A stretch of 55,165 nucleotides of DNA, taken from positions 1 through 55,165 of the forward strand of contig SLQV01000006.1 in NCBI GenBank assembly GCA_007131285.1. The letters are read 5' to 3'. Positions 42,522-52,300 of the stretch are shown here, piece by piece. The DNA comes from Myxococcales bacterium (GTDB lineage: Bacteria; Myxococcota_A; Polyangia; Polyangiales; SLQV01). The notes under the pieces are model-generated. The model searched no databases. It had not been told where the DNA came from and worked only from the letters and a program-made list of their open reading frames with translations. The stretch's first letter is position 1. The number at the start of each line of letters is the position of its first letter. The position numbers and the translations under genes are program-made.

Positions 42522-43217
42522 ATGCTGCTTCGCCAACTCTTCGACGCCGACACTTGGACGTACACTTACCTGCTCGCAGATCAGACTGAGGGCGAGGCGG
42601 TGCTTATCGATCCAGTGCGCGAACAGGTTGACCGCGATCTCAAGCTCATCGACCAGCTCGGCTTGAAGCTGCGTTGGGTGCTCGACACGCATACGCATGC
42701 CGACCACGTCACCGCTGCCAGTGAGCTGCGTCAACGCTGCGGCGCCAAACTAGCCAACGGCGCCAAGGGACCAGCCTGCAGCGACCGCCACTTGGGGCAC
42801 GGCGAAGTGCTTGAGGTAGCGGGACTCACGGTCAAGGCACTTGCGACACCCGGTCACACACCGGATTCGACCTCATTCCTTGTTGGCAATCACGTGTTTA
42901 CCGGTGATGCACTGTTGATTCGCGGCTGTGGGCGGACCGACTTTCAGGGTGGTGATCCCGTTGCGCTCTTTCACTCTCTTCACAAAGTTCTGCTCGCCTT
43001 GCCAGAGGAGACCCAGGTGTGGCCAGGGCATGATTATCAAGGCTTTACCGTCAGCACGATTGCTGAGGAGCGAGCCTTTAATCCGCGTCTCGCACCCACC
43101 GATTCGGCAGAGTTTGCGGAGTTAATGAATAATCTGAACCTGCCGGAGCCGCGGCATATCAACATCGCAGTCCCTGCCAATATGGAGTGCGGTTGTGAGC
43201 CTCATGCCACGTTCTGA
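42522..43217 (+). CDS. ETHE1-like persulfide dioxygenase (metallo-beta-lactamase fold)
   Basis: Oxidises glutathione persulfide or similar sulfane sulfur to sulfite in the cytoplasm, using one iron. It is 231 aa. The MBL metal motif is THTHADHVTAA, followed by TPGHTPDST and FTGDALLIRGCGRTDFQGGD; the RGCGRTDFQ segment is the mark of the ETHE1/PDO group, as are WPGHDYQG and the EERAFNPRL tail. The ATG at 42522 follows AAAGGAATAAATC, a good ribosome site. It is the first gene of an apparent operon with a sulfite-type exporter and two YeeE-like halves, under a sigma-54 promoter. That context agrees with sulfide/persulfide detoxification. Confidence 0.92.
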   Translation: MLLRQLFDADTWTYTYLLADQTEGEAVLIDPVREQVDRDLKLIDQLGLKLRWVLDTHTHADHVTAASELRQRCGAKLANGAKGPACSDRHLGHGEVLEVAGLTVKALATPGHTPDSTSFLVGNHVFTGDALLIRGCGRTDFQGGDPVALFHSLHKVLLALPEETQVWPGHDYQGFTVSTIAEERAFNPRLAPTDSAEFAELMNNLNLPEPRHINIAVPANMECGCEPHATF

Positions 43218-43293
43218 GTCGTCCGCCTGGGGGTGAATCTCGACGAGACGCCTCGTGAACGTCTGCCGCCGATCTGTGCCACCGAAAGCTACT

Positions 43294-44097
43294 ATGTTAG
43301 ATGCAGTTGAGGTTTTATCGCCGGGTGCGTGGGTTGTCATGATCCTGGGTGCGATGCTGCTCGGTGCGCTCCTGGGCGCGTTGGGTGGCGGCGGCAGCGC
43401 GCTGGCCCTTCCGCTCTTTCTTTTCGTTGCGCACACGGACCCTCGGGTGGCCATCGCCGGATCACTGGCACTGGTCGGGGTTACGAGTGTGCTCGCGGCA
43501 ACCGGCTACTTCAAGCGCAAGCAGGTGTGTCTGGTTCCGGCGCTGCTTTTTGGCATTCCTGCCACGCTGAGCGCCTTTGGTGGCGGGCGGCTCGCAGGGT
43601 TTGTGCCGAGCGAATGGCTCATCGGCGGTTTCGCCACCTTGCTTCTCGGTGCTGCGGTGATGATGTGGCGCAGGCGTAGGGGGGGTGCGATCGGCCAAGC
43701 GTGTCCCTCCTGGCCGACGCTGCAACAGGGAAGCCTTCAAGTGGTCGTGGGATTGGCCTTGGGCCTGGTCACGGGACTCGTGGGTGCGGGAGGGGGCTTC
43801 CTTTTGGTACCCGCGCTTGTCGCTATCGGTGGTCTCACCATGCCACAAGCGGTGGGCACCTCGCTTGTGCTGATTAGCTTAAATGCAACGGCCGGTTTGA
43901 TGGGTTACTTGGGAACGCTGACGTTGCCTTGGTTGCTTATCGCCGCGGTCACGCTGGTAGCCGCGGTGACAGGAAAGCTCACTGCGCCTTTCGCGGTGCG
44001 TTTGCCTGAGCAGCTACTGCGTCGCGCCTTTAGTGTGCTTGCGATTGGGCTCGCGTTGGTCCTGCTTTGGCGTGTGGCTTGGGACGCGGTGGCTTAA
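43294..44097 (+). CDS. TauE/SafE family membrane exporter
   Basis: Inner-membrane protein with about eight helices, 267 aa from the ATG at 43294 (the track start, GTG at 43255, adds an improbable polar leader). The two inverted halves show the family glycine motifs GALLGALGGGGSALALP and GLVTGLVGAGGGFLLVPALV, followed by MPQAVGTSLVLISLNA. Members move sulfite, sulfoacetate or other sulfur-containing anions out of the cell. Placed directly after persulfide dioxygenase, which makes sulfite, export of sulfite or its products is the natural reading (inference from context). Confidence 0.85.
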   Translation: MLDAVEVLSPGAWVVMILGAMLLGALLGALGGGGSALALPLFLFVAHTDPRVAIAGSLALVGVTSVLAATGYFKRKQVCLVPALLFGIPATLSAFGGGRLAGFVPSEWLIGGFATLLLGAAVMMWRRRRGGAIGQACPSWPTLQQGSLQVVVGLALGLVTGLVGAGGGFLLVPALVAIGGLTMPQAVGTSLVLISLNATAGLMGYLGTLTLPWLLIAAVTLVAAVTGKLTAPFAVRLPEQLLRRAFSVLAIGLALVLLWRVAWDAVA

Positions 44098-44147
44098 GCA
44101 TGCGCACATGAATGCCTTAGATAGATTTAAAAAAAGGATAACGCTCA

Positions 44148-44576
44148 ATGATCATTGAACCCACCGCTTGGCTGCAGGCTTTATTTGGCGGCATCTTGAT
44201 CGGCATTGCGGCGACGCTGTATCTCGCGGTGACGGGCCGTGTCGCCGGTATCAGCGGTCTTTTACGCGCCGTTGTCTTCGAGCGCGGGCCACGCCTGGGT
44301 CCGCCGCTCTTTTTTGTGTCGGGTCTGCTGGTAGCTGGCATGCTCGGCGGGTTGCTCATGCCGGAGTTTTTCGGCGTGGCCCCCGCGGCGCCGCTGAGTC
44401 CGCGCATGCTCGGCGGACTCTTTTTGGTCGGTCTTGGTGCAACGCTCGCCAACGGATGCACCAGCGGTCACGGCATCTGTGGTCTATCGCGTCTTTCGAA
44501 ACGCTCATTCGTCGCCATCGCCGTGTTTATGCTCACGGGTGCACTCGTTGTCGCGGTGCTCGCTGCGTTAGTCTAA
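44148..44576 (+). CDS. YeeE/YedE-type membrane protein, N-terminal half
   Basis: Small membrane protein of 142 aa with four likely helices. It corresponds to the first half of the YeeE/YedE (TsuA) thiosulfate-transporter fold. The conserved cysteine loop reads GATLANGCTSGHGICGLSRLSKRS; cysteines in this loop take part in passing sulfur in TsuA. AAGGATAACGCTCA precedes the ATG. The next gene encodes the other half, so the two should act as one heteromeric unit. In many bacteria these paired genes lie beside persulfide dioxygenase and rhodanese genes. The substrate, thiosulfate or another sulfur compound, is inferred from family and context. Confidence 0.87.
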   Translation: MIIEPTAWLQALFGGILIGIAATLYLAVTGRVAGISGLLRAVVFERGPRLGPPLFFVSGLLVAGMLGGLLMPEFFGVAPAAPLSPRMLGGLFLVGLGATLANGCTSGHGICGLSRLSKRSFVAIAVFMLTGALVVAVLAALV

Positions 44577-44613
44577 GTCATTGCCCTTTAGTTTCCTACC
44601 CGGAGAACCTCAA

Positions 44614-45048
44614 ATGAATATGCGCATTCAACCTGTCGGATCTTTCGCAGCAGGACTGCTTTTTGGGATGGGCCTTATGTTCGGGGGCATGCTTGACCCC
44701 GAGCGGATTATTGGCTTTTTGTCCTTCGCGGGAACTTGGGACCCGACGCTTGCATTTGTGATGGGCGGCGCCATTCCCGTGCACGCGCTCGGGCGCTTCC
44801 TACTACGCGGTCGCGCCGTGCTGTGCAGCGATGCCCAGCCCCAGACGGCACCCCGCAAGGTGGATGCCCGGCTGGTGCTGGGCTCGATGCTCTTTGGGGC
44901 CGGATGGGGGCTGAGTGGGTACTGCCCGGGTCCCATGATCGTGGCACTTAGCGCCGGTCCGTGGCTAGCGCTCGCGCCCTTTATCGCTCTGCTTGCGGGT
45001 CTCGCGCTCCCGCTCCTCTTCGGGCGAGCGCCTCGCCCGTCCGCCTGA
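44614..45048 (+). CDS. YeeE/YedE-type membrane protein, C-terminal half (DUF6691-like)
   Basis: Second half-size partner, 144 aa with four likely helices. The start is the ATG at 44614, since GGAGAACCTCAA stands just before it; the track start at 44581 adds 11 unlikely residues. Characteristic parts are AAGLLFGMGLMFGGMLDPERIIGFLSFAGTWDPTLAFVMGGA and FGAGWGLSGYCPGPMIVAL, with one conserved Cys in the GYCPGP loop. Together with the preceding protein it rebuilds a full YeeE-like channel. It ends the operon; a stem (AAGCTAGC...GCTAGCTT) follows between it and the convergent gene. Confidence 0.87.
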   Translation: MNMRIQPVGSFAAGLLFGMGLMFGGMLDPERIIGFLSFAGTWDPTLAFVMGGAIPVHALGRFLLRGRAVLCSDAQPQTAPRKVDARLVLGSMLFGAGWGLSGYCPGPMIVALSAGPWLALAPFIALLAGLALPLLFGRAPRPSA

Positions 45049-45052
45049 AAGC

Positions 45053-45078
45053 AAGCTAGCATTCGCGAAGGCTAGCTT
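45053..45078. terminator. Hairpin between convergent genes
   Basis: AAGCTAGC (45053-45060) and GCTAGCTT (45071-45078) form a perfect 8-bp stem; the loop holds the smaller palindrome TTCGCGAA. It lies just after the YeeE-half stop and overlaps the last bases of the convergent small gene. There is no clear T-run, so it may act on both strands as a weak terminator. Confidence 0.5.
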
Positions 45079-45421
45079 AACGAAGGGTGCACAGGATGCT
45101 GGGAACAAAGGTGCGCGCGGGGGACCCGTTGAAGGTCAGAAGTTCAATCCGGCCACCGGCGGGAAGCGTGCCGCTGACAGGAGTTGGGTTGACGTTTGTG
45201 CTGACGGTGCAGGAGGCCGGCTTGTCGCACTTGCTTTCTAGACGCACAACGTGGTCATAGCCGTAGGCTCGGTAGCGCACAATAGGCAGCCAATGGATGC
45301 AGGCCGGCACGGCCGCGCTCGGTTCCGCTTTGGCGGGTGTACCGCTGTCCACGCCGAGCCAGATGTCCACGCCGAGCCAGAGCAGACCGATCACACCTAG
45401 CATCGCCACGCAGAGCCTCAC
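45077..45421 (-). CDS. Small exported protein of unknown function
   Basis: Protein of 114 aa with a signal peptide or anchor, MRLCVAMLGVIGLLWLGVDIWLGVD. The hydrophobic end contains a tandem duplication in the DNA (GTCCACGCCGAGCCAGA twice) that repeats WLGVD. The mature part has four cysteines (AACIHW-like PACIHW, SKCDKPASC, ILCTLR), likely two disulphides, and a strand-rich composition (RYRAYGYDHVVRLESKC, GRIELLTFNG). I recognise no family. It is convergent with the sulfur operon and lies downstream of the giant lipoprotein genes on the same strand, 126 bp after them, so it could share their transcript. Confidence 0.65.
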   Translation of the reverse strand: MRLCVAMLGVIGLLWLGVDIWLGVDSGTPAKAEPSAAVPACIHWLPIVRYRAYGYDHVVRLESKCDKPASCTVSTNVNPTPVSGTLPAGGRIELLTFNGSPARTFVPSILCTLR

Positions 45422-45547
45422 TCATTAAGTATGCCCGCTGGTGGGCGTTGAGTCACGCCCCCCGGGGGGAAGTGTTGCTCGGGCACGTTGCCTGGGTCCG
45501 CGTGGCGTGCGTCACGACGACGGGGCAGGGTTCCCTGCGACCCACGA

Positions 45548-48500
45548 TTACTGCTTGGGTGTGGAGGCGCTTGAAGTGCGCGGCGCCCGCTCTAGCTCGA
45601 CGTTGCGCTGCTGGGCGTTGTCGACATTTCGGCAGGCGCGGACGAAGGACGGATAGGCTTCGGGAACAACAAGTGCCGGCTTAAGCTTGAGCTCTTCCTC
45701 TAAGGTGAGCTGGCCCGTCTTCGACGTACTCCAAATCTGCGCGTAAGCGAGCAACGCATCTTCCGAGATCGTCTTTGCTGGGGGCAGTGCGCCTGCGAGT
45801 GTGTAAGGTCCCAGGTCAAAGTTAGCGCGCAGACTTCGCACCACGGGTGCGGGGAGCAGTAGCGGTTTTTTGCGCTCCTGTTCCCGCGCTAGGCGCTTTT
45901 CAAGTTGCACGGGGTTTAGGCTCGGCAAACGCGCCCGATCCTGTTTAAAGCCCTGCAAAAACCGCTCAACTTCGATGACGAAGCGAAGCACAAGCGGCTG
46001 ATCCGCATCGTCTAAATGCGTGGCTTCCACTGCCTTAACCGCGGCACCCGGAAAAAGCCCCGCGACATAACTGCTCTCGAGTTGACGTGCCCAGGCATGG
46101 GGCGGCATTTGCTGGAGGGCGTCTCGCCACGGAGCGCCCGCAGCGCCGTAGCGCACTTCGGTCAGCACGATACGCGCGCCGCCGCCTGCCTTGATCTGGA
46201 TGTCGAGGTTCATTTCGAGTCTATCGGCGTCGAGGTCGCCCGCCGGCAGGGTTACGAGTGCAAGCTCGCCTGTTGCTTCGCGGTCACGAAGACCCAGCGT
46301 TAAGGCAGGCTGGCCATGAATCAGCGGAGAAAGGTAGCCCGCAGCGACGTAGCGGGATGAGGGATCAAGCCAGCGCGTCTCTCCGCTGGGCTGCTTCACC
46401 CGCAGCACAGGCACGCTGAAGCGTCCCTCATCGGGTAGGCCGAGCGCTTGACCATCAAAGGCCACGGTTTGCGCTACTAGCAGCTCCGGTGCTTCGCCTA
46501 GGAGCCTGAGCACATAGGCCAAAACGCGGGCACGATTGCCGCGGCCATCTGCGAGCATCGCTGCCGCCTGGCCAGCGAGGTCTCCGTTTTCTTCGATGTT
46601 CTCAAGAACGTATGCGAACGCTGCCGCAACAGGATCCGAAGCCTTGCCGAAGGTAGCCCGGGCCCACTCCTTGTCGCGTGGGTCCTCGATGCTCCGCCCT
46701 AGCAGCACGTGGGCAAACGCGCGTTCAAAATCGACCCAGTCGGCCTCCGTTCCCACCCGGACCGATGGCGCCCACAGTATAAAGGGTGGCGCCAGATGCT
46801 CGGTCTTGTGGGGTTGCTGTTTATCCGCGCGGAACCGCAGTACCTGCAACGTTCCTGCCGCGCTGCGCACGCTCGACGTCTCCGCCTTGGGCGGTGTGCC
46901 CCTCGTGTCGACACGTATCGGGGCGGACTCCGGGAAAATGAGCACGAACTCGCTGCGGTCGAAGGGCACCTCGGCGGCCTGAAAGTAGAAGCGGGGACTG
47001 AGGTAGCCGCCGCGATAAGTGGGGTCGGCAGGCAGCCTCCGCAGATAGGCGACTTCGATAGCGTCACCGACCGCCACCAACGGCAGAGAAATGCTCTGTT
47101 TTTCGGCAATAGGCTCACCGTCGAGCACCCGTCCATCCGCCTTAAATGTGCGCAGCGCCAGTGGTAGTGCGCCTTCCGGCAGGGCCACCTCGCTTTCGGA
47201 CTGCACGGCACTCTCCGAGTCGATGCTGATGAGGTTATGGGTGTATTCCACGGCGCTTCCGTCGGGAAACACACGAATCAGCGTGTAGTCGAGGATATAG
47301 ACCGAAGGCGCTTCGTACTTCGGCTTCCGGCGCCGGTAGGCGGCGAGCACCGGCGCCGGATCGAGCGCCAAGTCCAAGAGTAGCTCCTCGAGCAGGGCGT
47401 GCTCTTGATTCGCCGTAGGCGTGTGGAGCGCCGCTTCTAGGTCTGTCAGACGCAAGGTGGCTTGGTCAGGTGCAGAGCGACGGCTGAGCACCGGCGTTAG
47501 ACGCGCACGCACTTCGCTGATGGGCGCTAGGTGAGCCTGCCAGAAGGGGGTATCGAGGCCCGCTACGGCGGCGTCAAGGCGCGCGTTGGCGTCCTCTGAT
47601 GACGCTGGTCGCCCCGCGCCTTCGAGCAACGCGAGGCGCAGGGCGCGGGCGTGGTAGTCGTCAGGCAAGGGTGTTCCTAGCTCGGTGCGCCAATGCTCGA
47701 GTGCCCGTGTGGCATCTGCGACACGCGCTTCAGTGAGGGCGTTATCGACCAGGCCTGGCATATCAGGGCGACAGCGGAGCAGTGCACGCTCGGCACGGGC
47801 GCGTTCGAGTGCGGGTCCACCACGGGTCGCCTGGTACCACATGCCGAGCAGTTCGCAGGCTTCCGGTCGCGTTGCCGCGAGCGGTGCCAGAAGCCGCGCC
47901 GCTTCGGCGTCGCTACCGCGCTTCAAGAGCAACGCCGCCTGACGTGTTGCGAGGACGGAGACCTTTGGATAAGCACGCCTTAGGGCGTCGAGTGTGCGCT
48001 CGCCCTCGGCAATTTGCCCACCCAAGACTTCAGACGAGGCCAGTGCGAGCTGGGGACGCCACCAATCCGGAGCGCGGTCCCGCAGCGCGGAATAGTGCGC
48101 CTTCACGGCGCGGGTGCGCATGTCTGAGGAGCGCAGCGGGTCGCTGGCGGCTGCTTGTGCTTTCACCAAGAGCGAGAACACGTCGTCGGCCTTGGCCAGG
48201 AGTTGCAACGCATCAGGCGCTTGAAAGCGGCCGAGCGCGACCAGAGCAGCCACTAGGCGGCCCGTTGCTTCCCGGTCCATGAATGTTGAAAGCGGAGCCT
48301 GGTCCTCGCGAAAGGCCGCTGCGGGCAGTTGGGTGTCGGGTAGCCAGGCGAGTAACAAGCGTGCGCTGCGTTGAGCGGTGGCGATACGCAGTCGCAGGAT
48401 CTTGGGTGTGGACGACGGCGGCACCAAGACAGCGGTCCAGCCCGGCCGCAGTGATTCGATATCGCGCTGCGATAGGAGGATCGTTTCCGTTGCACTTTCT

Positions 48501-49366
48501 GGTTTTTCGCGTGTGCGCTTGTCGACCAGGGCTAGCTGCACATGTGCCGGGCTTTCAACTACGAGCGTTTGTGCAAACGCACGGGCCGGCACTTCGGTCT
48601 CCACCTCGGCGTAGAGTCCCCCGCCTGCTGACCACAGCGTAGGGGTCGCGAGGTCTGCGCTCTTCGGGTTACTAGGCTGTGTCAGCGTGAGTTCGCAGCG
48701 TCGCGCCGGCAGGCTGCGTGGTAATGCGAAGCGTGCGGCGGGTTCGGTCGCGTCGGTGCCTTCAGCCTGGGGGACCGCAGATACCTCGGTGTCAGTGCTC
48801 GACGTCGCTGGCGACAGAAGGTCCAAAAAATGAAAATAAGGCAGCGTCGTTTCCAGCCGTGTCATGGTAAACGCGTCAGGACACCCTAGGTAGGGTGGGA
48901 GGGGGCCTGTGCCGTGAATAACGCGGCGCAGGAGTGGCCAAAGCGGCGCACCGGCCCGCGCGGGTGGTGGACTTGGAACATCGTCGTAGGCGGCGGCCAA
49001 GCGACCGGCGGCCGCTTCCAAAAGGGCGGGGTCGTCGCTTGAACGCAAGAGCGCTCCTAGTACCCGGGCACCGGCGCGCGGGTAGCCGCGTTCCTGTAGA
49101 ACCATACCGTAGAGTAAGGCGGCGGTATCGTCTTCCCGTGACCACGCTTCGAGGTGCGCAACTTCTTGTTCACCGAGTCTCGAGGGCAGCGGCGCAGGGC
49201 GACTGCCGCTCCCGAGCTCGCGCCGACTCTGGCCGCCGCAGCTCGCGCCGAGCGATGCCGCGAGTAAAAGTGCCACGGGCAGCGCGCGTACGCTGTTGCG
49301 CCGGCCAGGCTGCGGTGGCGAGAACGCTATGCGGCTTTCTTGCGGGAGCGGTCGCTCGGTGATCAC
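45548..49366 (-). CDS. Giant DUF3857/transglutaminase-like lipoprotein, degenerate active site
   Basis: Lipoprotein of about 1272 aa. The GTG at 49366 overlaps the stop of the upstream gene (GTGA), so I prefer it to the ATG at 49387. The signal ends in lipobox LGASC. The first 650 residues look like helical repeats (TPR-like, for example DALQLLAKADDVFSLLVKAQAA, EVLGGQIAEGERTLDALRRAYP). DUF3857 follows (TLIRVFPDGSAVEYTHNLISIDSESAVQ...YLRRLPADPTYRGGYLSPRFYFQ). The transglutaminase-like core then reads MLADGRGNRARVLAYVLRLLGEAPELLVAQ, where the paralogue has GDCKDKAALL. The catalytic Cys is missing and the His is not apparent, though WLDPSSRYV keeps the Asp position. It is probably a non-catalytic partner of the upstream protein. 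Confidence 0.85.
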   Translation of the reverse strand: MITERPLPQESRIAFSPPQPGRRNSVRALPVALLLAASLGASCGGQSRRELGSGSRPAPLPSRLGEQEVAHLEAWSREDDTAALLYGMVLQERGYPRAGARVLGALLRSSDDPALLEAAAGRLAAAYDDVPSPPPARAGAPLWPLLRRVIHGTGPLPPYLGCPDAFTMTRLETTLPYFHFLDLLSPATSSTDTEVSAVPQAEGTDATEPAARFALPRSLPARRCELTLTQPSNPKSADLATPTLWSAGGGLYAEVETEVPARAFAQTLVVESPAHVQLALVDKRTREKPESATETILLSQRDIESLRPGWTAVLVPPSSTPKILRLRIATAQRSARLLLAWLPDTQLPAAAFREDQAPLSTFMDREATGRLVAALVALGRFQAPDALQLLAKADDVFSLLVKAQAAASDPLRSSDMRTRAVKAHYSALRDRAPDWWRPQLALASSEVLGGQIAEGERTLDALRRAYPKVSVLATRQAALLLKRGSDAEAARLLAPLAATRPEACELLGMWYQATRGGPALERARAERALLRCRPDMPGLVDNALTEARVADATRALEHWRTELGTPLPDDYHARALRLALLEGAGRPASSEDANARLDAAVAGLDTPFWQAHLAPISEVRARLTPVLSRRSAPDQATLRLTDLEAALHTPTANQEHALLEELLLDLALDPAPVLAAYRRRKPKYEAPSVYILDYTLIRVFPDGSAVEYTHNLISIDSESAVQSESEVALPEGALPLALRTFKADGRVLDGEPIAEKQSISLPLVAVGDAIEVAYLRRLPADPTYRGGYLSPRFYFQAAEVPFDRSEFVLIFPESAPIRVDTRGTPPKAETSSVRSAAGTLQVLRFRADKQQPHKTEHLAPPFILWAPSVRVGTEADWVDFERAFAHVLLGRSIEDPRDKEWARATFGKASDPVAAAFAYVLENIEENGDLAGQAAAMLADGRGNRARVLAYVLRLLGEAPELLVAQTVAFDGQALGLPDEGRFSVPVLRVKQPSGETRWLDPSSRYVAAGYLSPLIHGQPALTLGLRDREATGELALVTLPAGDLDADRLEMNLDIQIKAGGGARIVLTEVRYGAAGAPWRDALQQMPPHAWARQLESSYVAGLFPGAAVKAVEATHLDDADQPLVLRFVIEVERFLQGFKQDRARLPSLNPVQLEKRLAREQERKKPLLLPAPVVRSLRANFDLGPYTLAGALPPAKTISEDALLAYAQIWSTSKTGQLTLEEELKLKPALVVPEAYPSFVRACRNVDNAQQRNVELERAPRTSSASTPKQ

Positions 49367-52300
49367 TTGGCCTCCGCGGGCGACCACGTGGTTAGGCCTG
49401 CCGTCGACGCGTATCGGTTGGCGCGCCCGAGCCGGCCGCGCGTCCCCGCCGAACTTTCTGCGTACTTGGGAAGGCTCGCTAGGGGTGCATTGCTGTGGAC
49501 GCGAGTGCTTGTATCCTCAGCCTTATTCGTAGCGCGCTCGAATGCGGACATATAGCCTGCACTCGAGCCTGCTGCTGAAACTGTGACGGTCTCGGCGAGC
49601 GCGCGCTCCACCGTCGCGAGCGCGCGCCGCAGCTTGCCGTAGGCGGAGGGCGCTAAGCGACCTGCGCGCAACTCAAAGTGTGTATCTATGACCACGGTGT
49701 TGCCCTCTCGCCGGCTTCGGCGCCGGAAGAAAACGATGCTTTCGTTGGTCTCCCGGTGTTGCGCCGAGGCTGTAGCCGGTGAGTCTGTTTCGGTGTTAGC
49801 GGGTGGCGTGCCCTGTGTGCGGTCCGGCGGCAGTGCCGTGACGCGCACGCCCGATGGCAGGTGGTAGCGCCGCGTCTCCGAGTAGCGTTGCGGCGTACCG
49901 AGATCAAGGGGTAGCTCGCGAGCCGAGGCGGTTGGTGCCAGGTTAGTCACGAGGTTTTCTAACGCCGAAGTGGGCAAGTCGGCGGTACGGTTTGCCTCTC
50001 CCGGTGCCAGTGCTGCGTGTTTGGGATACGGGGCCGGAAGCGTGTAGCGGTAGCGTAATCGGACGGGCTGCTCGGGATCGTTGAGTTCCGTGGCGTCGAG
50101 GCCCACGAGTTGAGCCGCGGATGCCTGGCCTTGTAGCCATTCGGTGAAGCGCTGCTCGCGGGTGGCGGCCGCTTCGAGGTGCTGGCGCAGCGCGGGTGCG
50201 CTGCTGCCTACGACGGTCTCGCTGACGGTTAGGAGCAGGCGTAAATGGCCATGGTCTGGGGCCGCGGGCGCACGGTCAAAATCCGGCAGCGTGATGTCGA
50301 AGTCTCGATGTCGCGCGTTCGCGCGCGGCTCGGCTTCGGGCGTCACCACGATGCGCGGCGCTTTGGGGTCAGCGATGAGCGCGATCGCACCTTGGTCCGC
50401 GCTCGGTAGCTCGTGAATGCCGGTTTTCTGCACGGTACCGTCGAGAAATAAGTCCAGCTCAGGGACATAGGCGATGGCGTGGTCGAAGAGCGCTAGCGAT
50501 GGCGGATAGGCGTGCACGCGCCCGCGGGGGCGGGTGCGGATCATCACCGGATGCGCGTCGATTTCCACGCTGCGCAAGAGCGCGATAAGCAATGCGGCTT
50601 TATCTTTACAGTCGCCGAAACCGCGTTCAGCGACGTCGACGACGGCATAAGGAATGTAGCCGTGCTCACCGAACTCAAGCGCGACGTAGCGCGTTTGCTC
50701 AAGCACGTAACGGTAAATCGCGGCCACTTTAGCCTGGGTCGTTGTTTTGCCCGCGACCAGTGCTTGCGCCTCGGCTTTGAGGCGCGTGTTAAGTGCGAGC
50801 TGAGGTTTGAGCAGCATCGTGTACCAGCGCGTCAACGCTTCCCAAGAAGCAAACGAACCGACGTGTAGGTAAGGAACGTACTCGGTGAGGCCCGGTGCGC
50901 CGCGTTCACGCTCGCTCGCAGCTACATTGCGCAGCGTGATGTGCAGCTTGCCGGGGCTCTGGCGCAGTGCATTGCCAAAGTCCCGGCCGTGGCCCTCAAG
51001 GTGAAAGGGAGGTGTGCTGCCCGCGGGCGTGAGCACGATGACCTCACGTCGGGCGACGGGTAGAGGGCCTTGCAGGTGAGTGAATAGGGAAAGGGCCTCG
51101 TTATGGACGCGGGTGCGCTGGACATCATCAATGCGGTAGCGCAGCTCGATGCGGTCGCCGACCTTGAGATCCGGCAGTTCAAGCACGCGAGCGCGCTGGT
51201 CGTAGTACATGCGCACTTGGGGCTCGGAGAGCGCTACGTCCCGCATGCTGTGCACATCGAAGCTCGTACCATCGCGGTAAATGCGGGCGCGTCGGATTGT
51301 GACGCTTTGGCGTCCTTGGGCGTAGGCGACGGGGAAGTTCCGCAGCTCGCGTGCGCCGGAAGCTTGCTGCACCACAAAGACCTTCTGAAAGAAACGCCGG
51401 CCAAGGCCGTTTTCGGCGAATGCGTGCACTTCTAGGTCTTCGAGGAGCGCTACGCCGTAGCCCACCGCATTGCTGCCGGCCTTGGTCCACGTCTCGGGTG
51501 CATGCGCCAACGCCTCGTCTGACGCGGGTGGCAGGGCCAGGCGCTCGGCGAGCGCACGAGCAGCGGCGTCCTGAGGGGCACGGGCGAGAGCTTCGTCGAT
51601 GGTCTTGGAAGCCAGGCGTTCGTTGCCCGCCGAGAGGTAGGCTTGCGCCAGCGCAACAACCGGGCCGGCATCGGCCGGGTCCATCTGAGCGGCTTCCTCG
51701 AGCCAGGCGCCCGCTTCATCTTCGATTCCAGCCCGCCGGAAGGCCGTTGCGATGCGTGCGAAGCCGCCGCGTTCAGCGAGGGCGTGGGCGGCGAAGTCTT
51801 CGAGCGCACGCCGCGGTAGTTGCTCGCTCTTGTTGAGCTGATCGCTGAGCATGACCTCGCGCAAACGCAATCCAACTTCACAGTGGGTCTCCAGGTCCGC
51901 TTGGCTGCTGCGAATAGCGCTGACGCTGCCGCGCTGCCGGGCGAGCATGGCACGTGCTTCGAGCACAGCGCAGCTGTCGGGCGTCTCCGCTGCCAAGGCC
52001 TCAATCACCTCCCGAGCGGCCCCGTTTAGGCCCTGTTCGGTAAATAAGAAGGCAAGAATAAGGCCTGCTTCACGCCGCAACAGTGCGGGCACGGCGCGCG
52101 CGTGAAGTGCCGTTCCACGCGGCCAGGGGAAGATGGCGTCTGCGGGCGCGCGTCGTGGCGTGCGGTTCAGGACCGCGAGCAGGTAGGGAACGGCGCGGCT
52201 CGGCCGGTAGCTGAGCCCGTAGAATTCGCCGAGCGCGAGCCAGAGAGCGGGGCTTTGGGGTTCGATACGCTGCCAGGTATGCAAGAGCCGGGTCTGTACC

